Assembly: GCA_029865325.1 (NCBI GenBank)
Contig: JAOUHF010000003.1
Coordinates: 1 to 56,451, forward strand
Direction of reading: 5' to 3'
From: Thermoleophilia bacterium
GTDB lineage: Bacteria > Actinomycetota > Thermoleophilia > Gaiellales > Gaiellaceae
DNA: 56,451 nucleotides
The position numbers and the translations under genes were made by a program. Of the stretch, positions 1 to 8,538 are shown piece by piece. Numbering within the stretch: the stretch's first letter is position 1; every line of letters begins with the position of its first letter. The notes below the pieces were generated by a model. The model made no database searches, was not told the origin of the DNA, and was given only the letters and a program-made list of their open reading frames with translations.

Positions 1-600
1 TGGAACGGTCGCTGGGACGTCTCGGTGGGCTCAATGACGATCACCCCGGAGCGAGGAGAAGTGCTCCACTTCTCTCCGCCCTACTACTACACCCCGGCTT
101 CGATCGCCGTGAACAAGGACAACACGACGATCACCACAGCGACCGACCTCGACGGCAAGTCGACCGGTGTCTGTGGCGGCTGCACCTACGACCTCTACCT
201 TCAGAACAAGCTCGTTATCGCGCTCGACGAGTCCGGGAAGCCCGAGGCTGTGAAATCCGTCGTGGCCGACCCGAAGATCAAGACGTACGACACCGACTCG
301 ACCGCGATCCAGGACCTCGCGCTCGGCGACGGACGCCGGCTTGACGCGGTAATCTCGGCGCTGCCGACCCTCCAGGGCGCGATCGATGCCGACAAGCCGA
401 TCAAGGTCGTCGGCGACCCTCTCTATTACGAGCCGCTGGCCGTAGCCATCGATAGGGGCTCGCAACTCGATCCGACGAGCCTGGTCGAGAAGATCTCGAA
501 GATCGTGAGGGAGATGCACGACGATGGGACGCTGTCGGAGCTCTCGATGAAGTGGTACGGGGCCGACCTCACGGTTCGCTCAGACCCCATCACGAGCTGA
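1..600 (+). CDS. Amino-acid ABC transporter substrate-binding protein, 5' truncated by window edge
   Basis: Open frame continues to base 1 (WNGRWDVS upstream of the listed ORF); SBP_bac_3-like 'MTITPERGEVLHFSPPYYYTPASIAV'; followed by permease and ATPase genes. Confidence 0.88.
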   Translation, partial: WNGRWDVSVGSMTITPERGEVLHFSPPYYYTPASIAVNKDNTTITTATDLDGKSTGVCGGCTYDLYLQNKLVIALDESGKPEAVKSVVADPKIKTYDTDSTAIQDLALGDGRRLDAVISALPTLQGAIDADKPIKVVGDPLYYEPLAVAIDRGSQLDPTSLVEKISKIVREMHDDGTLSELSMKWYGADLTVRSDPITS

Positions 601-615
601 GCCGGGGCTAGCTCG

Positions 616-1551
616 ATGCCAACGAGCTTCGAGGGAGGCGGCGGAAGCCTGTCGCTGCCTCCCGCCCCGCGGGCTCGTCACAGAAGCCGGCGTGAGAGAC
701 TCGAGCTCTTCTCGGCGCGCGTCCCGTTCAGACTCAAGCTGGTCGTGGTTTGGGCGACGATTCTCGTGCTGCTCGTCTCGCTCTTCGCCGCGGCGGACTT
801 CGACGTCGCCTGGATGCGCGAGCATGCCGCCTTCATCGTCAAGGGCATCACCTGGACGATCGTGATCGCTGTTCTCTCGATCCTCCTGGCGTGCACGCTC
901 GCACTCCTGGGGGCGCTCGGGCGCCTCAGCCGCAACGCCATTGCGGTCGGTGTCAGTGGGTTCTACGTGTCGTTCTTCCGAGGCACCCCCCTCATCGTCC
1001 AGTTGTTTCTGATCTACCTCGCGCTTCCGCAGATCGGGATCGCGCTGGGCGATCCGTGGGCGGACATCCTCACTCTCGACGTCCTGACAGCGGGCGTACT
1101 CGCCCTGGGTCTCAACTACGGCGCCTACATGACCGAGATCTTCCGGGCCGGGATCCAATCGGTCGGACACGGACAGTCCGAGGCAGCCGAGGCGCTCGGC
1201 ATGACGTACTCGCAGAAGATGCGCCGCGTCGTTCTTCCGCAAGGTCTTCGGGTCATCGTCCCGCCTACCGGCAACGAATTCATCGCGATGATGAAGGACA
1301 CCGCGCTCGTCAGCTTCCTCGGCGCGAGCATCGACCAGATGGAGATCTTCCGGCGCGCACAGCTCGTCGGAAAGGCCGACTTCCGTAACCTCGAGGCACT
1401 CCTCATCGCCGCGCTCGTGTACTGGGCCCTGACGACCATCTTCCAGTACTTCCAGCTCCGACTCGAGCGTCGCCTGAGCCGAGGCCACGTACGCGGAACT
1501 GCGGGAGTTGCCGTGCAGGGCCAGAGCCGCATGGCGTCGATGAGCGGATGA
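616..1551 (+). CDS. Polar amino-acid ABC transporter permease (HisM/GlnP type)
   Basis: Membrane segments and '[23 protein letters not shown]', '[29 protein letters not shown]' EAA loop. Confidence 0.92.
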   Translation: MPTSFEGGGGSLSLPPAPRARHRSRRERLELFSARVPFRLKLVVVWATILVLLVSLFAAADFDVAWMREHAAFIVKGITWTIVIAVLSILLACTLALLGALGRLSRNAIAVGVSGFYVSFFRGTPLIVQLFLIYLALPQIGIALGDPWADILTLDVLTAGVLALGLNYGAYMTEIFRAGIQSVGHGQSEAAEALGMTYSQKMRRVVLPQGLRVIVPPTGNEFIAMMKDTALVSFLGASIDQMEIFRRAQLVGKADFRNLEALLIAALVYWALTTIFQYFQLRLERRLSRGHVRGTAGVAVQGQSRMASMSG

Positions 1552-2321
1552 GCACCGGCGCAAACGGAGCGACCGCGCTCCGGGTCGAGGGCCTCTGGAA
1601 GTCGTTCGGAGCGCACGAGGTGCTCAGAGACGTTGACCTCGAGCTCGATCACGGCGAGGTCGTCGTCGTCTTCGGCCGCTCGGGCTCAGGGAAGAGCACG
1701 CTCCTTCGCTGCATCAACTTCCTCGAGGAGCCGAGCGCGGGAACGATTGATGTCGCCGGTATTCGGGTCGAGGGTGGAGGTCACAGAACGAAACACCAGC
1801 GTGAGCTGATTCGTCAGATACGCGTTCGGACGGGAATGGTGTTCCAGGACTTCAACCTCTTCCCTCACCTGACGATTCTCGGCAACGTGATCGAGGGACC
1901 ACTCACGGTTCTCGGCAAGCCCCGGAACGAGGCCGTGGCGTCCGGACGCGAAATGCTCAGCGTCGTCGGACTCGAGGACAAGGCAGACGCCTATCCGATC
2001 CAACTTTCGGGCGGACAGCAGCAACGCGTCGCGATTGCCCGTGCGCTTGCCATGAACCCGGAGGTGATGCTCTTCGATGAGCCCACGTCCGCGCTCGACC
2101 CGGAGCTCATCGGCGAAGTACTCGCAGTGATGAAGCGCCTGGCCACCGAACTGCACATGACGATGATCGTGGTCACCCACGAGATGGGCTTCGCACGCGA
2201 GGTTGCATCGCGCATGGTGTTTATGCACGAAGGCCAGATCATCGAGCAAGGCCCACCTTCGGACCTGATCTCGAACCCCCAGCGCCCGGAGACAGCCCGA
2301 TTCCTCGAGGCAGTTCTCTGA
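1548..2321 (+). CDS. Amino-acid ABC transporter ATP-binding protein (GlnQ type)
   Basis: Walker [10 protein letters not shown], signature LSGGQQQR, Walker [13 protein letters not shown]; overlaps permease stop by 4 nt. Confidence 0.95.
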   Translation: MSTGANGATALRVEGLWKSFGAHEVLRDVDLELDHGEVVVVFGRSGSGKSTLLRCINFLEEPSAGTIDVAGIRVEGGGHRTKHQRELIRQIRVRTGMVFQDFNLFPHLTILGNVIEGPLTVLGKPRNEAVASGREMLSVVGLEDKADAYPIQLSGGQQQRVAIARALAMNPEVMLFDEPTSALDPELIGEVLAVMKRLATELHMTMIVVTHEMGFAREVASRMVFMHEGQIIEQGPPSDLISNPQRPETARFLEAVL

Positions 2322-2332
2322 GCCGGGCCGCG

Positions 2333-2881
2333 CTAGACGTCCGGCGGGTCGATCGAGATGAGCGCCGCGACGTCGCCGGGCGCGACGAGTACCGCGTCGA
2401 CTCCCGAGCGCTCAAGCTCGGCGACGTCATCGGCCGTCGCATCGTGGAGCTCGGCGATCGCGAGCTTGCCCGCCGGCACGTCGTGGAGCAGCCCGAGCAG
2501 AACCGCGAGAGGATCGCCGTCGGGATCCGCCGCAGTTGTAAGAAGGAACACGCCCGGATCGAACTGCTCGAGCGCACGCTCGAGGTCCTCCGACTCGGAT
2601 ACCCGCACCACTGGCTCCAGGCCGTTCGCGTTCGCCTCGTCCCACATCGCGAGGTCGGGGCGAATGACGACCGCGTCTGCGGCCACCCCACGCGCATCGA
2701 ACATCGAGCCGAAGTGAAGGAGCGGGAGCTGAGAGGACGCCCGCACCGCACTCGCCCCGCTTCGAGCGGCGAGGCCGTCCGCACCCTGCTTCTCGGCTTT
2801 GGCCGCACTTGCGGCATCCGCCACCTCGACGAGGATCGAGATCCCGTCGCCCTCGGCGATCGCCTGGCTGAGCTTGCTCAC
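2333..2881 (-). CDS. TrpC-like (indole-3-glycerol-phosphate synthase-like) beta/alpha-barrel fragment or divergent protein, function unclear
   Basis: 182 aa; barrel-like pattern 'ISILVEVADAASAAKAEKQGADGLA', 'GVDAVLVAPGDVAALI'. Confidence 0.45.
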   Translation of the reverse strand: MSKLSQAIAEGDGISILVEVADAASAAKAEKQGADGLAARSGASAVRASSQLPLLHFGSMFDARGVAADAVVIRPDLAMWDEANANGLEPVVRVSESEDLERALEQFDPGVFLLTTAADPDGDPLAVLLGLLHDVPAGKLAIAELHDATADDVAELERSGVDAVLVAPGDVAALISIDPPDV

Positions 2882-2943
2882 GAACCGGGATCGTAATCAC
2901 CTCGGTGCAAACTCGGGGAGTCAGCCGGCGTCGTACCTTCGGA

Positions 2944-4503
2944 ATGCGCGTGTTCATCCTGGTGCTGACCGGCCTCCTGCTCAGCGCTGCAGTCGCCGGG
3001 GCTCGCGCGATCGTCGGCACGCCCGGGAACGATCGGCTCGTCGGCACACAGAGAGCGGACACGATCGAGGGCCTCGCCGGAAACGATCGGATCTTGGGAG
3101 CGGCCGGCGACGATCTGCTGGTCGGAGGACCGGGACGTGACTCCGTCGACGCTGGGAAGGGCAACGACCGGGTCTCGATCGAGTACGACGGGGCTCGCGA
3201 CTCCGCCCGCTGTGGCGCAGGGGTCGACGTCGTCAACGCCGACCTGCTCGATACGGTTGCGCGCGACTGCGAGCTCGTCGGCCGTCGGCTCTCGCGCGAC
3301 CCGTACACGAATCCGGACTCCCAGCACGAGTCCGAGGTCGAGCCCGACAGCTTCACGTTCGGAAACACGACGGTGGCGACGTTCCAGGTCGGGCGCCGGT
3401 TCAACGGCGGAGCGTCGAACATCGGCTATGCCGTCACCAATGACAGCGGACGGACCTGGACGAACGGCCTGCTTCCCGGTCTCACCGTCCATAGCCGCCC
3501 GGCCGGCGTGAACGCGTTCGCAAGCGATCCGGCAGTCGCGTACGACGTCGCGAACCGCGTGTGGCTGATCTCGACACTGGCGATCGACGGGCAGACGACG
3601 CGGTTGACGATCAACCGCTCGGGCGACGGGGCGACGTGGGAGAGCGCGCTCGTCGCGGCAGAGGAGTCCGTCCAACAGGACATCGCCTTCGACAAGAACT
3701 GGATCACGTGCGACAACACCCCGACGTCGCCGTACTACGGGCGCTGCTACCTCACGTACACGCACTCCTCCGATGAAGACATGCTCGCCGTCAGCTTCAC
3801 GACCGACGGCGGGCTCACCTGGTCACCGCCGACCGACGTCGGCGCTCGGCCCGCAGTCGGAGTGTTCCCCGTCGTCCGGCCCACGGGCGAGCTCGTCGCC
3901 GTCTACCTCTGGGAGACGCAGGAGTCTGCGATCGCGGCGTCGCGCTCGACCGACGGCGGCGCATCGTTCGATCCGCCCGTCCGCATCGCCGATGTCGGAG
4001 CGTTCTCTTGCGGCATACGAGGCTTCCGCGTGTTCCCGCTGCCATCCGCCGACGTCGATCCGGCCGGCCGCGTCTGGGCTGCATGGCACGACTGCCGGGG
4101 GCCGCGCGCCCCGGCCAACGACGTCTTCGTGGCGACGTCGGCCGACGGCAGCTCGTGGAGCGCGCCCGCTGCGGTCACCTCCCGGCGTAATGCGGTGCTT
4201 CCCGCACTCGGAATCGACCGCGTGAGCGGACGCGTCGCGATCGCATTTCAGCGCGTGCGGGCCGTGGGGGTGGACGTGGAGCTCGTCGAGTCGCTCGGAG
4301 ACAGGACCCGCTGGGGGGCGCCACGCCGCCTGTCTGCGCGGTCGATGAAGCTCAGCTGGATGCCCAACACGACGTCGGGACGGATGCTTGGCGACTACAT
4401 CTCCGTCGACTACGCCGCCGGACGACCGCTCGCCGTGTGGGTCCTCGCCTCGGAGCCCGTCGGCGCGAGCCTCCGCCAGGCGGTGTACGCGACGCGCGGC
4501 TGA
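2944..4503 (+). CDS. Secreted protein with RTX-type Gly/Asp repeats and a BNR/sialidase-like beta-propeller
   Basis: Signal-peptide-like N-terminus; 'GTPGNDRLVGTQRADTIEGLAGNDRILGAAGDDLLVGGPGRDSV'; repeated 'S.DGGLTW', 'STDGGASF', 'SADGSSWS' Asp-box-like motifs. ORF opens at 2905; MRVF start at 2944 preferred. Confidence 0.7.
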   Translation: MRVFILVLTGLLLSAAVAGARAIVGTPGNDRLVGTQRADTIEGLAGNDRILGAAGDDLLVGGPGRDSVDAGKGNDRVSIEYDGARDSARCGAGVDVVNADLLDTVARDCELVGRRLSRDPYTNPDSQHESEVEPDSFTFGNTTVATFQVGRRFNGGASNIGYAVTNDSGRTWTNGLLPGLTVHSRPAGVNAFASDPAVAYDVANRVWLISTLAIDGQTTRLTINRSGDGATWESALVAAEESVQQDIAFDKNWITCDNTPTSPYYGRCYLTYTHSSDEDMLAVSFTTDGGLTWSPPTDVGARPAVGVFPVVRPTGELVAVYLWETQESAIAASRSTDGGASFDPPVRIADVGAFSCGIRGFRVFPLPSADVDPAGRVWAAWHDCRGPRAPANDVFVATSADGSSWSAPAAVTSRRNAVLPALGIDRVSGRVAIAFQRVRAVGVDVELVESLGDRTRWGAPRRLSARSMKLSWMPNTTSGRMLGDYISVDYAAGRPLAVWVLASEPVGASLRQAVYATRG

Positions 4504-4578
4504 GTCCGCCGCGCGACGCGAGGACGTCGTTCGTCGTGCACGCCCAGGAGCCGGGTCGTGCGCCCTCAGACAGACTCG

Positions 4579-4644
4579 GCCGCCTTCGCGGCCGAAGCCG
4601 GACTCCTTGTAGGGGCCGAACGGCGACGCCGCATCGAGGCGGTG
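4579..4644 (-). pseudogene. Remnant of an aldehyde dehydrogenase C-terminus
   Basis: Minus-strand translation HRLDAASPFGPYKESGFGREGG matches the ALDH C-terminal signature PFGGYK.SGFGRE; no intact ALDH gene around it. Confidence 0.6.
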
Positions 4645-4738
4645 GAAGGCGCTTCGCCGAGACACAGCCGACGCGAACACGCTCGACCATCCACAGGGTC
4701 CTCGGGCGGGATGTTGGATGTCCAGTCGACCGGCCGCT

Positions 4739-4766
4739 TGACTTTTCGCTCGACTTCGACGATAAA
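4739..4766 (+). promoter_or_regulatory. Putative sigma70-type promoter of the BMC operon
   Basis: TTGACT - 17 nt - GATAAA immediately upstream of the GntR start; AAAGGAG at 4764-4770. Confidence 0.45.
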
Positions 4767-4772
4767 GGAGCC

Positions 4773-5606
4773 ATGTACGGTCGTCTGGATGACCGGACCA
4801 ATGCGGAGTCATGGGGTTCGCCGCCTCTGACCGGGGGCTCGCCCGCGTTGCTGGACCGGGAGGCGCCGCTTCCGCTGTACGCGCAGCTCAAGGACGCTCT
4901 GCTCCGGGAGATTCGTGAGGGCGGCCTGCAGCCGGGCGACCGATTCCCGAGCGAGGCTGCCATCCGGGACCGGTACCGCGTATCGCGGGCTACCGTCCGA
5001 CAGGCTCTCGCCGACCTCGAGACGGGTGGAGTTATCCGGAAGGTCCAGGGGCTCGGTTCCTTCGTGGCCGTTCCGAAGATCCGGCACGTTCCGCTCCTGA
5101 CGTCGTTCACGGAGCTTGCGGTCAGCCAGGGGTTCACGCCGTCGCACCGGGTGCTGTCGTCCTCCGTGGAGGAGGTTCCGACAGACGCCGGGGCCGAGCT
5201 CGGCCTTGCGCAAGGCACCGCCTGCCGTTTCCTGCGCCGGCTCTTCCTGGCAGACGGCAGCGCAGTTGGACTGGCCGAGACGTGGCTCCCACTGAGCGCG
5301 CTTCGCGGTCACGACGACCTGTTCGATCGGGATCGACTGGACGATGGATCGATGTACGAGGTCCTTCAGAGTGAACCGATCGGACTGGTTCTCGACCACG
5401 CGGTCGAGACGATTTCGCCCGGGGTTGTCGACGCCCTGAGCGCCGAACTGCTGGGCTGTGAGGCGGGGACGCCGGTGCTGCTGATCCGCCGCCTCACGTT
5501 CACGCCCGAACGGCAGACCGTCGAGTCCACGCGGCTCGTGTTCGTGGGGGATCGCTACGAGTACCGCGTGGAGCTGCACCGGCCGGAGCCGGGCGGGCTG
5601 CGATGA
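4773..5606 (+). CDS. GntR family (HutC/UTRA subfamily) transcriptional regulator
   Basis: 'PLYAQLKDALLREIREGGLQPGDRFPSEAAIRDRYRVSRATVRQALADLETGGVIRKVQGLGSFV' wHTH plus UTRA C-terminal domain; internal ATG at 4773 with upstream AAAGGAG preferred over 4437. Confidence 0.9.
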   Translation: MYGRLDDRTNAESWGSPPLTGGSPALLDREAPLPLYAQLKDALLREIREGGLQPGDRFPSEAAIRDRYRVSRATVRQALADLETGGVIRKVQGLGSFVAVPKIRHVPLLTSFTELAVSQGFTPSHRVLSSSVEEVPTDAGAELGLAQGTACRFLRRLFLADGSAVGLAETWLPLSALRGHDDLFDRDRLDDGSMYEVLQSEPIGLVLDHAVETISPGVVDALSAELLGCEAGTPVLLIRRLTFTPERQTVESTRLVFVGDRYEYRVELHRPEPGGLR

Positions 5607-6235
5607 GTACTCCCTCGGGGTTCGACGGCGGGAACGTCCCCTCCGAGGAGGAGGTCCGGCGGATGGTGGCTGCGATCGTCGCGGAAGTGACGGCTGACGA
5701 GCCGGCGCACTCCTCCCTCACCATCTCCGCTGCTGATCGAGAGCCGGGGCCGGACACGGTGGCCGAGTGTGCGATCGGGGCCGACCACGGCGGCTTCCGG
5801 CTGAAGGAGCGCATCGCGGCCGATCTCCGGGAGCGCGGCTTCGAGGTCTACGACTGCGGGACTGACGGCACGGAGTCAGTCGACTACCCGGACTTCGCCC
5901 ACCGCGTGGCCCGCCTGGTTGCCGACGGCGACTGCCGCTGGGGGATCGTCGTCGACGGCGCCGGGATCGGGTCGTGCATGGCGGCGAACAAGGTGCCGGG
6001 GATCCGGGCCGCCACCTGCTGGGACGTCTCATCCGCAAGGAACAGCCGCGAGCACAACCATGCGAACGTTCTCGTCCTGGGGGCCGGGCTGATCGGAGAG
6101 AACCTCGCGCTCGAGATCGTGCAGGCCTGGCTGTCGACACCGTGGGGCGGCGACCGGCATGCCCGACGCGTCGAGAAGATCACGGAGATCGAGCAGCGCT
6201 ACCTCGCGCAGAGCGAAGCAGGAGTGATGCCATGA
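5603..6235 (+). CDS. RpiB/LacAB-family sugar-phosphate isomerase, BMC-associated, with N-terminal encapsulation-peptide-like helix
   Basis: 'AIGADHGGFRLKERIAADLRERGFEVYDCGT', 'AANKVPGIRAATCWD', 'EHNHANVLVLG', 'GGDRHARRVEKI'; N-terminal 'SEEEVRRMVAAIVAEVTAD'; overlaps GntR by 4 nt. Confidence 0.88.
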   Translation: MSTPSGFDGGNVPSEEEVRRMVAAIVAEVTADEPAHSSLTISAADREPGPDTVAECAIGADHGGFRLKERIAADLRERGFEVYDCGTDGTESVDYPDFAHRVARLVADGDCRWGIVVDGAGIGSCMAANKVPGIRAATCWDVSSARNSREHNHANVLVLGAGLIGENLALEIVQAWLSTPWGGDRHARRVEKITEIEQRYLAQSEAGVMP

Positions 6236-7101
6236 GTACGACGACGGACGCCCTGATCGATGCGGTGACCCGCGAGGTTCTCGCGGCGCTGGCGGGTCGA
6301 GGCACCGAGGACTGCTCTGATCCGTCGTGCCAGGGGGCATGTGCCGCGCACTGCGCGGACAAGGTCCGTGGCGTGGTGTCCAGCGGAGCCGAGCGGATCA
6401 GCTACTCGGGGAACGGGGCCGACGTGCCCCGCGACCTCGCTCGGTTCATCGACCATACGCTGCTCCGCCCCGATGCGACCGCCGCCGACATCGACAGCCT
6501 GTGCGAGGAGGCTCGCACGTTCGAGTTCGCGGCCGTGTGCGTCAACCCCACGTGGGTTCGGCGGTGCGCGGAGAGTCTTCGAGGCTCCAACGTCAGGGTG
6601 GCGTCGGTGGTCGGGTTCCCGTTCGGGGCCGGCACCACCGAGGTGAAGGCGATGGAGGCCCGCCGGGCCATCCGCGACGGAGCTCGGGAGATCGACATGG
6701 TCATCAACGTGGGAGCGCTCAAGAGCGGCGACCACGATCTCGTCCGCCGGGACGTCGAAAAGGTCTCGGACGCGTGCCGCGAGGCCGGCGCCCTCTGCAA
6801 GGTGATCATCGAGGCCGCCCTCCTCACGGACGAGGAGAAAGTGATGAGCTCCCATCTGGCGAAGATCGCCAAAGCCGACTTCGTGAAGACCTCGACGGGG
6901 TTCGGCCCGGGCGGGGCGACCGTGCACGACGTCCTGCTGATGCGGGAGACGGTCGGCCCGAAGCTCGGGATCAAGGCGGCGGGAGGCATACGGAGCGTCG
7001 AGGACGTGCGCGAGATGATCGCGGCCGGGGCAACCCGGATCGGGGCCTCGGCCGGCGTTCAGATCGTCGCCGGCGGTGAGCCCGGAGATGGACGGTACTG
7101 A
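6232..7101 (+). CDS. deoC: Deoxyribose-phosphate aldolase, BMC-associated, with N-terminal extension
   Basis: 'FIDHTLLRPDATAADIDSLCEEA', 'EIDMVINVGALKSGD', Schiff-base region 'ADFVKTSTGFGPGGATV', 'KAAGGIRS'; ATG at 6232 overlaps RpiB stop; N-terminal 'TDALIDAVTREVLAALAG' helix then CSDPSCQGACAAHC. Confidence 0.93.
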   Translation: MSTTTDALIDAVTREVLAALAGRGTEDCSDPSCQGACAAHCADKVRGVVSSGAERISYSGNGADVPRDLARFIDHTLLRPDATAADIDSLCEEARTFEFAAVCVNPTWVRRCAESLRGSNVRVASVVGFPFGAGTTEVKAMEARRAIRDGAREIDMVINVGALKSGDHDLVRRDVEKVSDACREAGALCKVIIEAALLTDEEKVMSSHLAKIAKADFVKTSTGFGPGGATVHDVLLMRETVGPKLGIKAAGGIRSVEDVREMIAAGATRIGASAGVQIVAGGEPGDGRY

Positions 7102-7119
7102 CGTGAGAGGAGGGTTCGA

Positions 7120-7752
7120 TTGAGCAACGGCGTGGAGCTTCGGGCGTACTGCTTCTTGGACAGCTTGCAGCCGCAGTACGCCGCGTTCTTGGGAACGGTT
7201 GCCCAGGGATTTCTGCCATTGGCCGGCGACGCCTCGCTGTACGTCGAGATCTCGCCTGGCATCGAGATCAACCGACTCACGGACATCGCCTTGAAGGCGA
7301 CGAGCGTCCGGCCGGGGATGCAGGTGATCGAACGGTACTTCGGCCTGCTCGAGGTGCATTCACCGGAGCAGGCGGAGACCAGGGCGGCCGGTGCGGCCAT
7401 CCTGGAGTCCATCGGGCTTACCGAGTCCAACCGGATCAAGCCGCGCATCCTCTCCAGCCAGATTGTTCGCCGCATCGACGATCACCACGCCCAGCTGATC
7501 AACCGTACGCGTCATGGGCAGATGATCATCGGCGGACAAACCCTGTACGTGCTGGAGTGCGAGCCGGCTGCCTACGCGCCACTTGCAGCGAACGAGGCGG
7601 AGAAGGCCGCGGAGATCAACGTCCTCGAGGTCCGTGCGTTCGGCTCGATGGGCCGGGTGTACCTGGGCGGTGAGGAGCGGGACATCGATGTGGGATGGCA
7701 GGCCGCTGTGGCGGCCATCGAAGGACTGGACGGCCGTGAGGCCGGCGGGTAG
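7120..7752 (+). CDS. BMC-T tandem-domain shell protein (trimer type)
   Basis: '[77 protein letters not shown]' and '[43 protein letters not shown]'; TTG start with GAGAGGAGG upstream. Confidence 0.85.
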   Translation: MSNGVELRAYCFLDSLQPQYAAFLGTVAQGFLPLAGDASLYVEISPGIEINRLTDIALKATSVRPGMQVIERYFGLLEVHSPEQAETRAAGAAILESIGLTESNRIKPRILSSQIVRRIDDHHAQLINRTRHGQMIIGGQTLYVLECEPAAYAPLAANEAEKAAEINVLEVRAFGSMGRVYLGGEERDIDVGWQAAVAAIEGLDGREAGG

Positions 7753-7808
7753 AGGCATGGACGGACGAAAACGGTCAAAGAGTTTTCCGCGAAAGGAGAG
7801 CGCGATAG

Positions 7809-8108
7809 ATGGCTGACGCCCTTGGAATGATCGAAGCGAGAAGCTTCCCGGCGATGGTCGAGGCCGCAGACGCCATGGTGAAGGCGGCCAAGGTCGAGCT
7901 GGTGAGTTTCGAGGAGACGGGAGGCGGCTACGTGACCGCCGTCGTCCGGGGTGACGTGGCCGCGGTGAAGGCGGCCGTGCAGGCGGGGATCCAGAACGCC
8001 GAGAAGGTCGGCGAGCTGATCGCCAGCCACGTCATCGCCCGGCCGCACGTGAATATCGACCTGGTGCTGCCGCTCGGGCGCAAGGAGCAGGCACAGGCCG
8101 AGGGTTAG
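7809..8108 (+). CDS. BMC-H hexameric microcompartment shell protein (PduA/CcmK type)
   Basis: '[57 protein letters not shown]...HVIARPH' canonical BMC domain; SD GAAAGGAG. Confidence 0.97.
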   Translation: MADALGMIEARSFPAMVEAADAMVKAAKVELVSFEETGGGYVTAVVRGDVAAVKAAVQAGIQNAEKVGELIASHVIARPHVNIDLVLPLGRKEQAQAEG

Positions 8109-8109
8109 G

Positions 8110-8179
8110 CCGCTGCCTCGTCGCAGCGGGCGTGCCGTGCCGCAGCTTGCGGCTTGCCGGGGGGCCTGGGCCCCCCGGC
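8110..8179 (+). other. Triple-hairpin intergenic RNA element between the BMC-H and BMC-P genes
   Basis: Perfect inverted repeats CCGCTGC/GCAGCGG (8110-8129), GCCGCA/TGCGGC (8139-8153), GCCGGGGGGCC/GGCCCCCCGGC (8156-8179). Confidence 0.65.
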
Positions 8180-8222
8180 AGCCGGGAGCCGCGGAGGGAC
8201 GGAAAGCGAAAGGAGACCGAAC

Positions 8223-8510
8223 GTGCTCCTCGGACGCGTAGCCGGGACAATGGTGGCCAGCCGCAAGGAGCCCTCGATGGAGGGGTTGAAGTTCCTCGTG
8301 GTACGCCATCTCGACGTGGACAACAACGACCTCGCGTCGTTTGTCGTCGCCGCAGACGCTGTTGGCGCCGGAGTGGGCGAGGTGGTCCTCGTGGCCACCG
8401 GGAGCTCGGCCCGGCAGACCGAGGCGACGCGAGACCGCCCGTGCGACGCGGTGGTCATGGCGATCGTCGACACGTGGGAAGTGGGCGGCGACGAGAAGTT
8501 CCGCAAGTGA
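8223..8510 (+). CDS. BMC-P pentameric vertex protein (EutN/CcmL family), paralog 1
   Basis: '[30 protein letters not shown]...[41 protein letters not shown]'; GTG start at 8223 after AAAGGAG. Confidence 0.95.
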   Translation: MLLGRVAGTMVASRKEPSMEGLKFLVVRHLDVDNNDLASFVVAADAVGAGVGEVVLVATGSSARQTEATRDRPCDAVVMAIVDTWEVGGDEKFRK

Positions 8511-8538
8511 GGAATTCGAGCAGCGACTGGGGTGAGCG

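Noticed and set aside
1-2321. Upstream ABC transporter as the BMC substrate importer
   Set aside because: It is of polar amino-acid type and is separated by unrelated genes; no evidence for sugar-phosphate or nucleoside transport.
4782-4797. GGTCGTCTGGATGACC imperfect palindrome as GntR operator
   Set aside because: Only 12 of 16 symmetric and inside the coding start; too weak without a comparison set.
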